Assembly: GCA_003170315.1 (NCBI GenBank)
Contig: PNAH01000026.1
Span: forward strand, 34,312-98,311
DNA length: 64,000 nucleotides
Direction: 5' to 3'
From: Acidimicrobiaceae bacterium
GTDB taxonomy: Bacteria > Actinomycetota > Acidimicrobiia > Acidimicrobiales > RAAP-2
In this document: positions 9,494 through 17,862 of the stretch, one piece after another
Position numbering within the stretch: position 1 is the first letter of the stretch
How the letters are laid out: each line of letters starts with the position of its first letter
Program-made: the position numbers and the translations under genes
The notes under the pieces: generated by a model
Database searches by the model: none
What the model saw: only the letters and a program-made list of their open reading frames with translations
Told to the model about the DNA's origin: nothing

Positions 9494-10306
9494 TTAGTCC
9501 ACATTCAATGACATGTTGTCGCGCTCGGTGATACTCCAAAGTCTTTGAGGAACGTCAAAAAACCAGTTGTATTGGCGGAGCGTCGGATAGCCGAGAATCA
9601 TGTCCATGGGTGTGTCCAGTGTGCTGTTTGCCGAAGAAAGATCAACAACCGCGACATGGTGAGGAGCGAATCGACGACCGCCGATTGTCATGTCGCTGAC
9701 TTCGTAGGTGGTCGACGATCGTTGCGCTCCGGAGGCGTCGACGCCAATCGAATCTTCAATGGTCGTGAACAGGTTCCGGTTCGTTGACCAAAATGCTTCA
9801 TCTACGATCGACATACCCGCTCCGCTATCCCACACACAACTTGCAGTTGCTGTTGGCCATCTCGCTTCCAGGTAAAGGTGGTTGGCATCATCCAGTGCCA
9901 ACGAGTTAAACACGTATCCGAGAGGCGTTTCGTCGATGACCAGTACTTCGCGGTCGAAGAGAAAGTGGAGGCGATGCCTATACAAGAGGTCCATGCCGAT
10001 CAACGGGTGCATAGATTCAGAACGGGGCGCCACGGACGCCACGATCGCACCGCTTTCGAGCGGGCCAATCGCAATATTGGGAAGAAGGACAGTCCTTTGC
10101 GATGACAGCGCGAAGACTCCACGCGAACGATGTTCCCCTACTTTCTCGAGCGTATTAATGTAATCGTCGGCAACCACCTGGGTCCGAGATGCACCTGTGT
10201 CGAGAATGAATCGATAAGTTTGGTCCGCCACAAATGCATCGACGAACACAATGGTGCACTGTTGATCATCGGCGTCTATTTCAATGATCAGCGGAATTTC
10301 TGGCAT
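9494..10306 (-). CDS. retropepsin-like aspartyl protease with two DTG/DSG lobes
   Basis: FILDTGASRTQV and CVWDSGAGMSIV, each followed by a second hydrophobic-hydrophobic-G motif (LIGMDLL; MILGYPTL). Confidence 0.78.
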   Translation of the reverse strand: MPEIPLIIEIDADDQQCTIVFVDAFVADQTYRFILDTGASRTQVVADDYINTLEKVGEHRSRGVFALSSQRTVLLPNIAIGPLESGAIVASVAPRSESMHPLIGMDLLYRHRLHFLFDREVLVIDETPLGYVFNSLALDDANHLYLEARWPTATASCVWDSGAGMSIVDEAFWSTNRNLFTTIEDSIGVDASGAQRSSTTYEVSDMTIGGRRFAPHHVAVVDLSSANSTLDTPMDMILGYPTLRQYNWFFDVPQRLWSITERDNMSLNVD

Positions 10307-10366
10307 GTCTAACAGTAGACATCGGGCTCACTCTTCAGAGGCACCCGACTAGTTTCGCGCGACCAA

Positions 10367-10409
10367 CCGCCGATGGCTGGTTGCAGAACTGTTGCGTCGG
10401 GCCACAGTT
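10367..10409 (+). repeat. tRNA-Leu-associated repeat, copy B (diverges at the 3' end)
   Basis: CCGCCGATGGCTGGTTGCAGAACTGTTGCGTCGGGCCACAGTT. Confidence 0.65.
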
Positions 10410-10522
10410 ATGAACCCGCACGGTTCAAATCATATAGAGAATTGAACAACAAAAAGCCAACAGTTGAAGCGGGTTGGTTGTCTTACTCGGTACTCTTCGT
10501 CGTTTCCCCTTGAGAGTGACGG

Positions 10523-10774
10523 TTGATAGTCTTCGAACTGATGAGATATAACCGCCTGGCAATCGTTTCACTCATGCTGAGCGTCTCATGGCTTTTCTGG
10601 TTCGGTTCGATCCTTGCACTTGTTCTTGGCTATGCAGCAAGGTGGCAGGTCAAGGATCGCAATGAGCAAGGGAACGCACTCGCAGTGGCGGCGATCGTTA
10701 TTGGGTGGATCGGTGTTGGGGTGCTCCTCGTCATTTTGGGAATAATCTTTGTGCATGATCGAGGACAGACCTGA
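10523..10774 (+). CDS. DUF4190-like small membrane protein
   Basis: Two TM segments, IVSLMLSVSWLF...ALVLGYAARWQVK...GNALAVAAIVIGWIG. Confidence 0.72.
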   Translation: MIVFELMRYNRLAIVSLMLSVSWLFWFGSILALVLGYAARWQVKDRNEQGNALAVAAIVIGWIGVGVLLVILGIIFVHDRGQT

Positions 10775-10847
10775 GCCAATTGACGATTAGGGTCGACCGC
10801 CGACCTTCAGAATCACCCGGTCGCCACCTTGACCGTCACTAAACAAG

Positions 10848-10897
10848 CCTCCAGTGAGAAGTGGCAGAACTGTTGACGTCGGCCCTCCGACACCAAC
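10848..10897 (+). repeat. tRNA-Leu-3'-end-like repeat, copy C
   Basis: CCTCCAGTGAGAAGTGGCAGAACTGTTGACGTCGGCCCTCCGACACCAAC. Confidence 0.75.
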
Positions 10898-11215
10898 AGT
10901 CTCCGACCCTTCAGTCCTACCTCTTCGAGCAGTACGTTCAATCGGGGCGCTCCTAGAACCGACACTTCCAAATGGTCAGGAAAAACCGTGACCCATTCGA
11001 CAAGCTCCTAGATCACAACGCGTCTCTCTCGGTCATTCGCTTCGATCCAGATGATCCCTAAATCCAACTTCGAGAGGGTTCGGACGACCTCTTCAAAACG
11101 GGCCGCCATGTCTTGATCCATGCGCTCGACTTCTCCTAACTCTGCTGATTGAAAATGGCAGCATTCGATTGCCGCAGCAATCCGGTCCTCCGCTTCCTTG
11201 AACAGGTCTCGAGCA

Positions 11216-13807
11216 CTATTCGGCTCTGAGCGCCAGTGCGGCTGATGTTCTCGCTGCGATCCGGCCGGGGACGGTGGCCACCAGGTTCGCAAAAATGAGC
11301 GAGCCGAGCACGACGAGGATTACCGAAACGGTCGGAACGGTCGGGTCAGGTACGGCGTTGATGCTGCGGGCGAACAGCGTCCACAGTTGGCGTCCGATGA
11401 GGATACCGAGCGGCACGCCCACTATTACTCCCGCGAGTGCGGTGACGGTTGCCTGCCAGGCCACGACGCGAGCGAGCTGTCGTGGGGTGAAGCCCAGTGC
11501 TTTGAGTAGGGCCAGGTCGCGTCGTCGGCGACGTACTGATGCCACCAAGGTGAGGGCCAGTGCGACGATAGCTCCCAGTGCGAGCGCCGATGCGAGGAAG
11601 ACCGGGGTCGAGCCAACACTGCGATAGTCAACGATCTGGGCGGGACGTTGGACGCCGCGAACTGCAACAACATTGCCTTGGCCGTTGGGATCGGCAGCGA
11701 ACGTCTGATCGGCGGCGGCGACAATGCGGAGTGAATTGGCGTGGCCTTGCGCCGCACTGACTCCCGCTCGCAGGCGCACGAAGACGAGTTCGGGGCCGTT
11801 AAAGTTTGGGTCCTTAGCGAGCGTGGCCTGATGGAACGCGGGCGGTTCAACTCCCACTGGGACGAGTGCGCCAGTGCCCATCGACGTGTGGTCCGCGATA
11901 AAACTGGACGATCCCACCGCGGGAAATGTTGCCGTGCCCACGATGACGAGGGGAGTGGGAGGAATGTAGATGGGGGCATCCTCGGGTGATCCGAACGAAA
12001 CCGTGACCGTGTCGCCGACCTTCTTGTGTAATTCGGCGAGCGTCGCTGATCCCAACACGATTTGATTGTTGGCGTCGAGTCCGTGGCCGCTCAAGATTGG
12101 TGGCGCGACTTTGGCGTGGGGATGGCCTATCAGAATTGGAACGTTCTGGCCCTCAATCTGCAAGCTGGCGTAACCGTTGTAACCGCTCCAGGCGGCGACG
12201 TCCGGGTCGTGGCTCAGCAAATTCAATGCGTGTGGTGGGACGTCGTTGCTTGGTAGCAGCATGTAGCTCCAATTCCAACCGTAGAGCGACGGATGCGAAA
12301 CTAGGGTGCTGAGACCACTGGAAAATGTGAGTGTGGATACCAGTAGAGTGACGGCCAGAACCGTGCCGATGAGTGTCGAGCGAACGGGAACCTCAGTGCG
12401 ACCCTGTCCTGGTTCGAGGGCGAAGCGTACGCCCACAAGCGCCGAGACGGGTAGTCCTAGCGATTCAGCACCGCGAGTAATCGTTGATCCTCGGTGCGAC
12501 GCGCGGCGACCGCCGCGTGCGCGGTGCGGGGACCGGCGAATTGAGATTCCGATAGTCGCGGCTCCGAGTGCGAGGATCAACACCAACAGACCAGCACCCA
12601 GCACCGTCCAATCAAATGCAATCCCGGGATGCGGGTACACATCGCGTACGGGACCTAGCGGCGCCAGAGGAGAGAGCAGCACCGCAACCGCGACGGCCAG
12701 TAATGCACCCAACACCACTGCCGACAGTGCGCCAATTAATCCGTCGCCGGCGATGGTCGCCGGACTCGCTCCGAGCGCCCACAGCACTCGCCGATCCTCG
12801 TCGCTCATCCGCAATTGGCGGGAGATTGCTTGGAGACCGAGGATCAGTGCCACGAGCGCCGCGATGGCGCCAAAGGCGCCCAGCGCCACGGACTCCGGCT
12901 TGATCGAAAGTTCAACTTGCGCGGTGGTTCTCGCGGTCACGTGAATCTCGTAGCCCGATTGCGGCGGGGTAGCGTTGATAAATTCGGTCTCCACTTTGGC
13001 CGCATCCAGGTTCCCGTGGTCGAGTTGCAAGTTGTACAGCGCCGGCGTGATTGAAGAAGGCGATATTGTGCCAATATGGCGGATCAGTGCTGGTGTCACC
13101 ACCATAAAACCGTACGATCGGTCGACGTCGTCTTGGACAACTTGGTTATTGAACACCACGATGCCCGTCAGCGTTGCCTCAATTCGAAGGCGCGGTTGCA
13201 CCTTGGCCGTGCCGAAACCCGCCGACTCCGTTTGCTTGGTGGTGAAAGCGCCGAGAGGGATCTGTTGGCCGACACGCAGGTGCAGGAAGTTAGCGGCACT
13301 GGCCGTCATTTCCACCTCGTCTACCCGGCTTGGATTTGTCAAATGTCCCTGGATGATCGTGAGGCGGTCCTGCTGGCTCAGTTCGCCGTCGAGGCTCCCG
13401 ACGGTCTGCAATACGTTGGCCAGTTCAAGACGTGCCGCGCCTTTTTTGGTGAGCGGGATGACGGTTGGCGCAATAAGGTCACGTACCCGTTTTACACCGG
13501 GCAGGTGCGAAATCTGCTTCGCTGAGACCCTCGACGAGCCACCGGGCGTAACGGGATTAAGAGAGCCCGCGGAAACAGTGAGGTCCGAGGGATTCGTGCT
13601 CGCAAGAAACGTTGGGTACGACGATTGGGTGCGTCGGGCACCGGCGAGCGAGGCCATCGCGAGCCCGCCGACCAGGCCCACCAGCAGAACGATAGAGAGA
13701 TAGCCGGGCAATCGGCGGCGCAGGGTTGATCGAAACCGATACCAGGCAACGGGCAGAACCTGGCTCACTTCGCCTGACCTCCTTGGATGTGGCAATTCGG
13801 TTGGCAT
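11216..13807 (-). CDS. FtsX-like ABC transporter permease (MacB type)
   Basis: 863 aa; N-terminal TM, two FtsX blocks including RRRRDLALLKALGFTPRQLARVVAWQATVTALAGVIVGVPLG. Confidence 0.88.
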   Translation of the reverse strand: MPTELPHPRRSGEVSQVLPVAWYRFRSTLRRRLPGYLSIVLLVGLVGGLAMASLAGARRTQSSYPTFLASTNPSDLTVSAGSLNPVTPGGSSRVSAKQISHLPGVKRVRDLIAPTVIPLTKKGAARLELANVLQTVGSLDGELSQQDRLTIIQGHLTNPSRVDEVEMTASAANFLHLRVGQQIPLGAFTTKQTESAGFGTAKVQPRLRIEATLTGIVVFNNQVVQDDVDRSYGFMVVTPALIRHIGTISPSSITPALYNLQLDHGNLDAAKVETEFINATPPQSGYEIHVTARTTAQVELSIKPESVALGAFGAIAALVALILGLQAISRQLRMSDEDRRVLWALGASPATIAGDGLIGALSAVVLGALLAVAVAVLLSPLAPLGPVRDVYPHPGIAFDWTVLGAGLLVLILALGAATIGISIRRSPHRARGGRRASHRGSTITRGAESLGLPVSALVGVRFALEPGQGRTEVPVRSTLIGTVLAVTLLVSTLTFSSGLSTLVSHPSLYGWNWSYMLLPSNDVPPHALNLLSHDPDVAAWSGYNGYASLQIEGQNVPILIGHPHAKVAPPILSGHGLDANNQIVLGSATLAELHKKVGDTVTVSFGSPEDAPIYIPPTPLVIVGTATFPAVGSSSFIADHTSMGTGALVPVGVEPPAFHQATLAKDPNFNGPELVFVRLRAGVSAAQGHANSLRIVAAADQTFAADPNGQGNVVAVRGVQRPAQIVDYRSVGSTPVFLASALALGAIVALALTLVASVRRRRRDLALLKALGFTPRQLARVVAWQATVTALAGVIVGVPLGILIGRQLWTLFARSINAVPDPTVPTVSVILVVLGSLIFANLVATVPGRIAARTSAALALRAE

Positions 13808-14086
13808 CCTCTTAATTTTGATAGATATTCGTCACTTTGTCGCGGTGGGTAACCGCACGCGGTGACTTCGTACTACTACCCTCTGGATTTGCGCATTTGA
13901 AAGCATCCTGTACGTTTCACGTGGATAGGGAAGTGTATGAGTGGCTTTAACTGACAGGTGGTCCGCCCGGGTCTCGATTCCGGCACCTTGGGACTAAAAG
14001 AGGGATGCATATCGTCGGATTGGTCCTGTGTGTCGGATTGGTCTGTGGGATGAAATGTGGGAAATGTGATCGATCGCGGGTGTTCA

Positions 14087-14117
14087 GCGTGCGGGTTCAC
14101 GTCGGGCCTCCGACACC
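14087..14117 (+). repeat. tRNA-Leu T-arm/acceptor-like repeat, copy D
   Basis: GCGTGCGGGTTCACGTCGGGCCTCCGACACC matches tRNA-Leu 6705-6735 at 28/31 positions by eye. Confidence 0.85.
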
Positions 14118-14281
14118 CGAGGTCCTAACTAAATTGTGGATGCATCCCAGAATTCAATGCCCGGGTTGCCTGAGCGCGCAGGAATCGACGTTCGTCGGCA
14201 AAGGAGGTACGGATGTGATATATCCTGCTGTCCAATGGGCTTTCTCACTTGCTGTGATGTGTGGCAACAATTGTTCTGGTC

Positions 14282-15439
14282 ATGACCGATAGGGCAGATC
14301 CGCCGCCTTCGACAAACGAGTCGGAGCCGCGAACAAGTGCATCGAGCGACGTCGTCGATGCCGAGCGAACCGCTGAACGAATCGCTCTTGGGAATGCACT
14401 GGAAGATCGAACCGACGACATTGTCCGCTGGTGTCAGGAGGAGTTCGCAAAGCATTCGGGAGCCACGCTCGAAGAGGTGTCTGTAGCGCAGTCCGGATGG
14501 GCTACCACGTCGCTAGCGGTGCATTCGATCGCCAACTGGCTCAAGAGCGGAGTTTCGGCCAATCTTCTTGATCGCGAACAGATTGCCTCGTTAGGAAAAG
14601 CTGCGGCAAGGCGGCGAAGGTCGCCCGTGTTGCCAGCCCGAACCAACGAAGAATTGGATGCTGATCTCGGAGCGGGTCCCCTATCGCAAACCGAGTCGCC
14701 TTTGCAGTTGTCGGTCGCTCTCATCACCCGGCTCAACCTCTGGTGGAGCGAAGCCACTCGCGCCGTACTGGCCGAGGAGGCCAGTCGATTGAAGATCAGC
14801 GCCGCCACGCTGGACGAATCGTGCGAAATGGTGGTGAAGAGCTGTCACTCGAGTCTGGTGCGAATGGCGAAGCAGTTCGACGCAGAGTTCAAGGCCCTCT
14901 ACGAGCGGCTGTCAAACCTTGCGCTCCACGACTCGCTGACGGGCCTGGTCAATCGCGCCACGTTGATCGAATGGCTCGACCGTATCATTGCTCGATTGGC
15001 GCGCCAGCCCGGCGGGATAGTCGTGGCCTTCATGGACTTGGACAACTTCAAAGAAGTGAATGATGTTTACGGACATGCCTGCGGGGACGATGTGCTCGTT
15101 GAGCTGGCGTCGCGTCTGCTGGCCCAGATGCGCCCCTCGGATATGGTCGCCCGCATCGGCGGCGATGAGTTCGTCGCTGTTTTCGCTGACCTGTCCGATC
15201 CGCTCGACGCCGCTCAGAAGCTGGCAGAGCGCTTGCACTCCATCGTCACGGAGCCAGTAAGAGTCAATGGAATCGATCTTCACATGACTATCAGCATCGG
15301 GATCGCCGTCGTACTGGGACCCGAGTGCCATTCCGATGAGGTCCTCGCTCAGGCCGACTCGGCCATGTACTCGGTGAAGAAGACAGGCCTAAACAAGATC
15401 ATCACCGTGGAGGGGGGATCACCGAATCGACCGGTTTAG
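14282..15439 (+). CDS. diguanylate cyclase (GGDEF) with uncharacterised N-terminal region
   Basis: DSLTGLVNRATL, RPSDMVARIGGDEFVAVF (intact GGDEF plus RxxD I-site); start could be 14261. Confidence 0.9.
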   Translation: MTDRADPPPSTNESEPRTSASSDVVDAERTAERIALGNALEDRTDDIVRWCQEEFAKHSGATLEEVSVAQSGWATTSLAVHSIANWLKSGVSANLLDREQIASLGKAAARRRRSPVLPARTNEELDADLGAGPLSQTESPLQLSVALITRLNLWWSEATRAVLAEEASRLKISAATLDESCEMVVKSCHSSLVRMAKQFDAEFKALYERLSNLALHDSLTGLVNRATLIEWLDRIIARLARQPGGIVVAFMDLDNFKEVNDVYGHACGDDVLVELASRLLAQMRPSDMVARIGGDEFVAVFADLSDPLDAAQKLAERLHSIVTEPVRVNGIDLHMTISIGIAVVLGPECHSDEVLAQADSAMYSVKKTGLNKIITVEGGSPNRPV

Positions 15440-15585
15440 ACCTGGCGGTTTGGCACCACTTTGCTCCGGAGCGACGAACACCTCGATTCGTCAATCAACC
15501 CGAATTCACAACTCATAATCTCATTGTCGTTGTCCGAGGACTGATGCGTCGCGACTTCGACACGTGCCCAGTTCTAACTGTTCAA

Positions 15586-15633
15586 CCGCCAATGCAGGGT
15601 TGCAATACTGTCACGTCGGGCCTCGGGCACCGA
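15586..15633 (+). repeat. tRNA-Leu-3'-end-like repeat, copy E
   Basis: CCGCCAATGCAGGGTTGCAATACTGTCACGTCGGGCCTCGGGCACCGA. Confidence 0.7.
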
Positions 15634-15774
15634 CAATTTACGACTCTTTGAGTCTCACATCACGAAGTACACAGTTGAATTCATGAAGACTGTGCCGTTT
15701 GCGAGTGCTGGGATAAAGGTGTGGCACGACTGGGCGTATGGAAGACTCGTCGTAGGGAAAGTTGGTGATGCAAC

Positions 15775-16131
15775 GTGATCAAGGAACTCAATGACATGCC
15801 TCAAGGAGTCATTGGATTCGAGGCCGCTGGCATGCTCAAGGCTGAGGATTATCGAGATGTCGTTCTACCTGCCCTCGAAGTCGCGGCGGCAAGAGGCGAA
15901 GTCCGATTCGTCATTGTAATGAACGATTTCGACGGAATGACAGGTGGGGCTCTTTGGCAGGACCTCAAGATGGGCGTTGAGCATCTTCGAGCGTGGAAGC
16001 GAATTGCGTTGGTGACCGATATCGGGTGGATGCATCAACTGACTGACCTCTTTGGCTGGATGACTCCGGGAGAAACGAAGACCTTCCCGATCGCTGAGCG
16101 GGACGCGGCTATCGCCTGGGTCGCCGGCTGA
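15775..16131 (+). CDS. SpoIIAA-like (STAS-related) protein
   Basis: GVIGFEAAGMLKAEDYRDVVLPALE...GALWQDLKMGVEHLRAWKRIALVTDIGWM; GTG start. Confidence 0.85.
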   Translation: MIKELNDMPQGVIGFEAAGMLKAEDYRDVVLPALEVAAARGEVRFVIVMNDFDGMTGGALWQDLKMGVEHLRAWKRIALVTDIGWMHQLTDLFGWMTPGETKTFPIAERDAAIAWVAG

Positions 16132-16221
16132 AGCAGCTTCAAATGCGGCCGAGCACAAAACCTCCAGTCGAGATTTGTGTGAGTCCTCCCACAGAGTTGA
16201 ATCCACACGGTCTAACCCAAT

Positions 16222-16268
16222 CGCCAGTACGAGGTGGCATTTCTGTCAAGCCGGACCTCCGACACCAA
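16222..16268 (+). repeat. tRNA-Leu-3'-end-like repeat, copy F
   Basis: TCGCCAGTACGAGGTGGCATTTCTGTCAAGCCGGACCTCCGACACCA. Confidence 0.75.
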
Positions 16269-16652
16269 GGGTTTTCGTGTGATACTGATCTCTCTTCGAC
16301 CCGTGATGTCGCCGTGCGAATCGCGTCCGAGGTAGACGCCGCGCTCGAAAGTCATCGTAAATCAATGGTCGCAATTAATTCCCGAAATGCTTGACTTGTG
16401 GTGACATAACGAGTGAACTTTTGTATGTCCTTCTGCGGAGGAGGTCAACGTTGTGCGTCGTTGTCGATGACGACGACGAGGAGTGCTCCTTCGCACTGGG
16501 ACCGTGCACTGCGAACGGTCGCCGCACAGCTGCGAAGTTGGGCGTGATACGGGCGAGTACACGATGTGTCAATGCGGTTCCAATGGTCGGGGCACCACGG
16601 TGGTGCGCTCGCGGTTCCCAGTTGATTCAACTATGAGTCCCAAGGAGGGAAT

Positions 16653-16892
16653 GTGGTTGTCAAGAAGAAGGCCCCCGCTAAGAAGGCCGCGGCGAAGAAG
16701 GCTGTCCGCAAGGCTGCGGCCAAGAAGGGTGCCCGCAAGGTTGTAGCCAAGAAGGCTGTCCGCAAGGCTGCGGCCAAGAAGGGTGCCCGCAAGGTTGCAG
16801 CCAAGAAGGCTGTCCGCAAGGCTGCGGCCAAGAAGGGTGCCCGCAAGGTTGCCGCCAAGAAGGCTGTCCGCAAGGCTGCGGCCAAGAAGTAG
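16653..16892 (+). CDS. histone H1-like lysine/alanine-rich basic protein
   Basis: MVVKKKAPAKKAAAKKAVRKAAAKKGARKVVAKK...; ~3.5 copies of an 18-aa (54-bp) repeat. Confidence 0.85.
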   Translation: MVVKKKAPAKKAAAKKAVRKAAAKKGARKVVAKKAVRKAAAKKGARKVAAKKAVRKAAAKKGARKVAAKKAVRKAAAKK

Positions 16893-16913
16893 CAGTTCCA
16901 CTCTCAGATTGAC

Positions 16914-16943
16914 GTTTGAGGGGGCTTTCGGGCCCCCTCAAAC
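16914..16943 (+). terminator. strong hairpin downstream of the H1-like gene, likely terminator
   Basis: GTTTGAGGGGGC-TTTCGG-GCCCCCTCAAAC, perfect 12-bp stem; no clear T-tract. Confidence 0.75.
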
Positions 16944-17236
16944 GCTGTCCGGAAGGTCTTTCAGGTCCTCGGCGTGATCCACATCACGGGTCCGTAGGCC
17001 CCCCGGAAATCACGTGCAGGACTAGTCCCAGACGGCGGGCCTCTTCGCGGTGCTGGCGCGCGCAGCTGACTGGGGCCACCTCCAATCAACACCTCGAGTC
17101 CAGAAGCGAACAGAGGTCGGGGCCTGAGATCTTGGAGCGCCGAGATGATTGAAGACTTCCCTGAACGGCTTGGTCCATTGAGCACAATGAGTGACGCCGA
17201 AATCCTGCGATTCTGGACTATCTGTCCTCAACCGTC

Positions 17237-17284
17237 AACCGCCAGTGTGTGGTGGCAGAACGGTGGCGTCGGGCCTCCGACACC
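17237..17284 (+). repeat. tRNA-Leu-3'-end-like repeat, copy G
   Basis: AACCGCCAGTGTGTGGTGGCAGAACGGTGGCGTCGGGCCTCCGACACC. Confidence 0.78.
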
Positions 17285-17293
17285 AATGGTTGT

Positions 17294-17512
17294 CTATGAC
17301 TTTCTTTCGTGCTCATCCAAGTAGTTCCGCATCCCGACCGAAAGTGGGGACTTCGGCCACGGGGGGTCTTCATTGATCTTCGGGTGCCTTCTCAAGTACC
17401 AGTGCCTTGCGATGAAGGCCCAGAACAGTAGCTCAATAAAGCAGAGCAGAATCCACAGGTGGAGCATTCCAGAGGTGATGACGTAGGTGTGATGGTTAAT
17501 GATGAAGGTCAT
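17294..17512 (-). CDS. small membrane protein
   Basis: MTFIINHHTYVITSGMLHLWILLCFIELLFWAFIARHWYLRRHP. Confidence 0.5.
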   Translation of the reverse strand: MTFIINHHTYVITSGMLHLWILLCFIELLFWAFIARHWYLRRHPKINEDPPWPKSPLSVGMRNYLDEHERKS

Positions 17513-17862
17513 CGTTCGCCATAGTTCGCGCCCAGTCGAAACTGTCGCGGAAGTCGTTTGGCGTGCTTGGAGGAGACTCGGGCATTGCATCTGGGCATAC
17601 GCGAAACCCGGCTCGTGCAAGCAATGGCGCCGGAGAGCCGACACGTTGATATGCAGGTAGTGTCCGTGACAACCCTCCGTCAGCCCCTGCAACAAGAGGT
17701 CTAGTTCGGTTGACGTAGCGTTGTCAAGAGCGAGTGAGACCGTTGTGAATGCCCATTCGAGTTATGGGAATGATTGAGAGTCTTGGGCCAACTGTGTGAT
17801 CCGCGTTCGACATGGACGCCGTGGTGAGTCGATACCCTGGAACTTCGAAGGGGATAGGACCT

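Noticed and set aside
11008-11292. Small minus-strand ORF (RDLFKEAEDRIAAAIE...ANDRERRVVI) after the FtsX gene
   Set aside because: The C-terminal part looks protein-like, but there is no convincing start codon and it overlaps the FtsX 3' end; too uncertain to list as a CDS.
13958-13996. Another tRNA-3'-end-like site (GGTGGTCCGCCCGGGTCTCGATTCCGGCACC)
   Set aside because: Some resemblance to a T-arm plus CACC, but too diverged from the other copies to count.
16698-16889. Possible CRISPR array because of regular repeats
   Set aside because: Contiguous coding tandem repeats with no unique spacers; no cas genes in the window.
16569-16941. Antisense and alternative-frame repetitive ORFs over the H1-like gene (e.g. 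16569-16901-, 16678-16941-)
   Set aside because: Artefacts of the 54-bp tandem repeat; the sense frame encodes a recognisable H1-like protein with a downstream hairpin.
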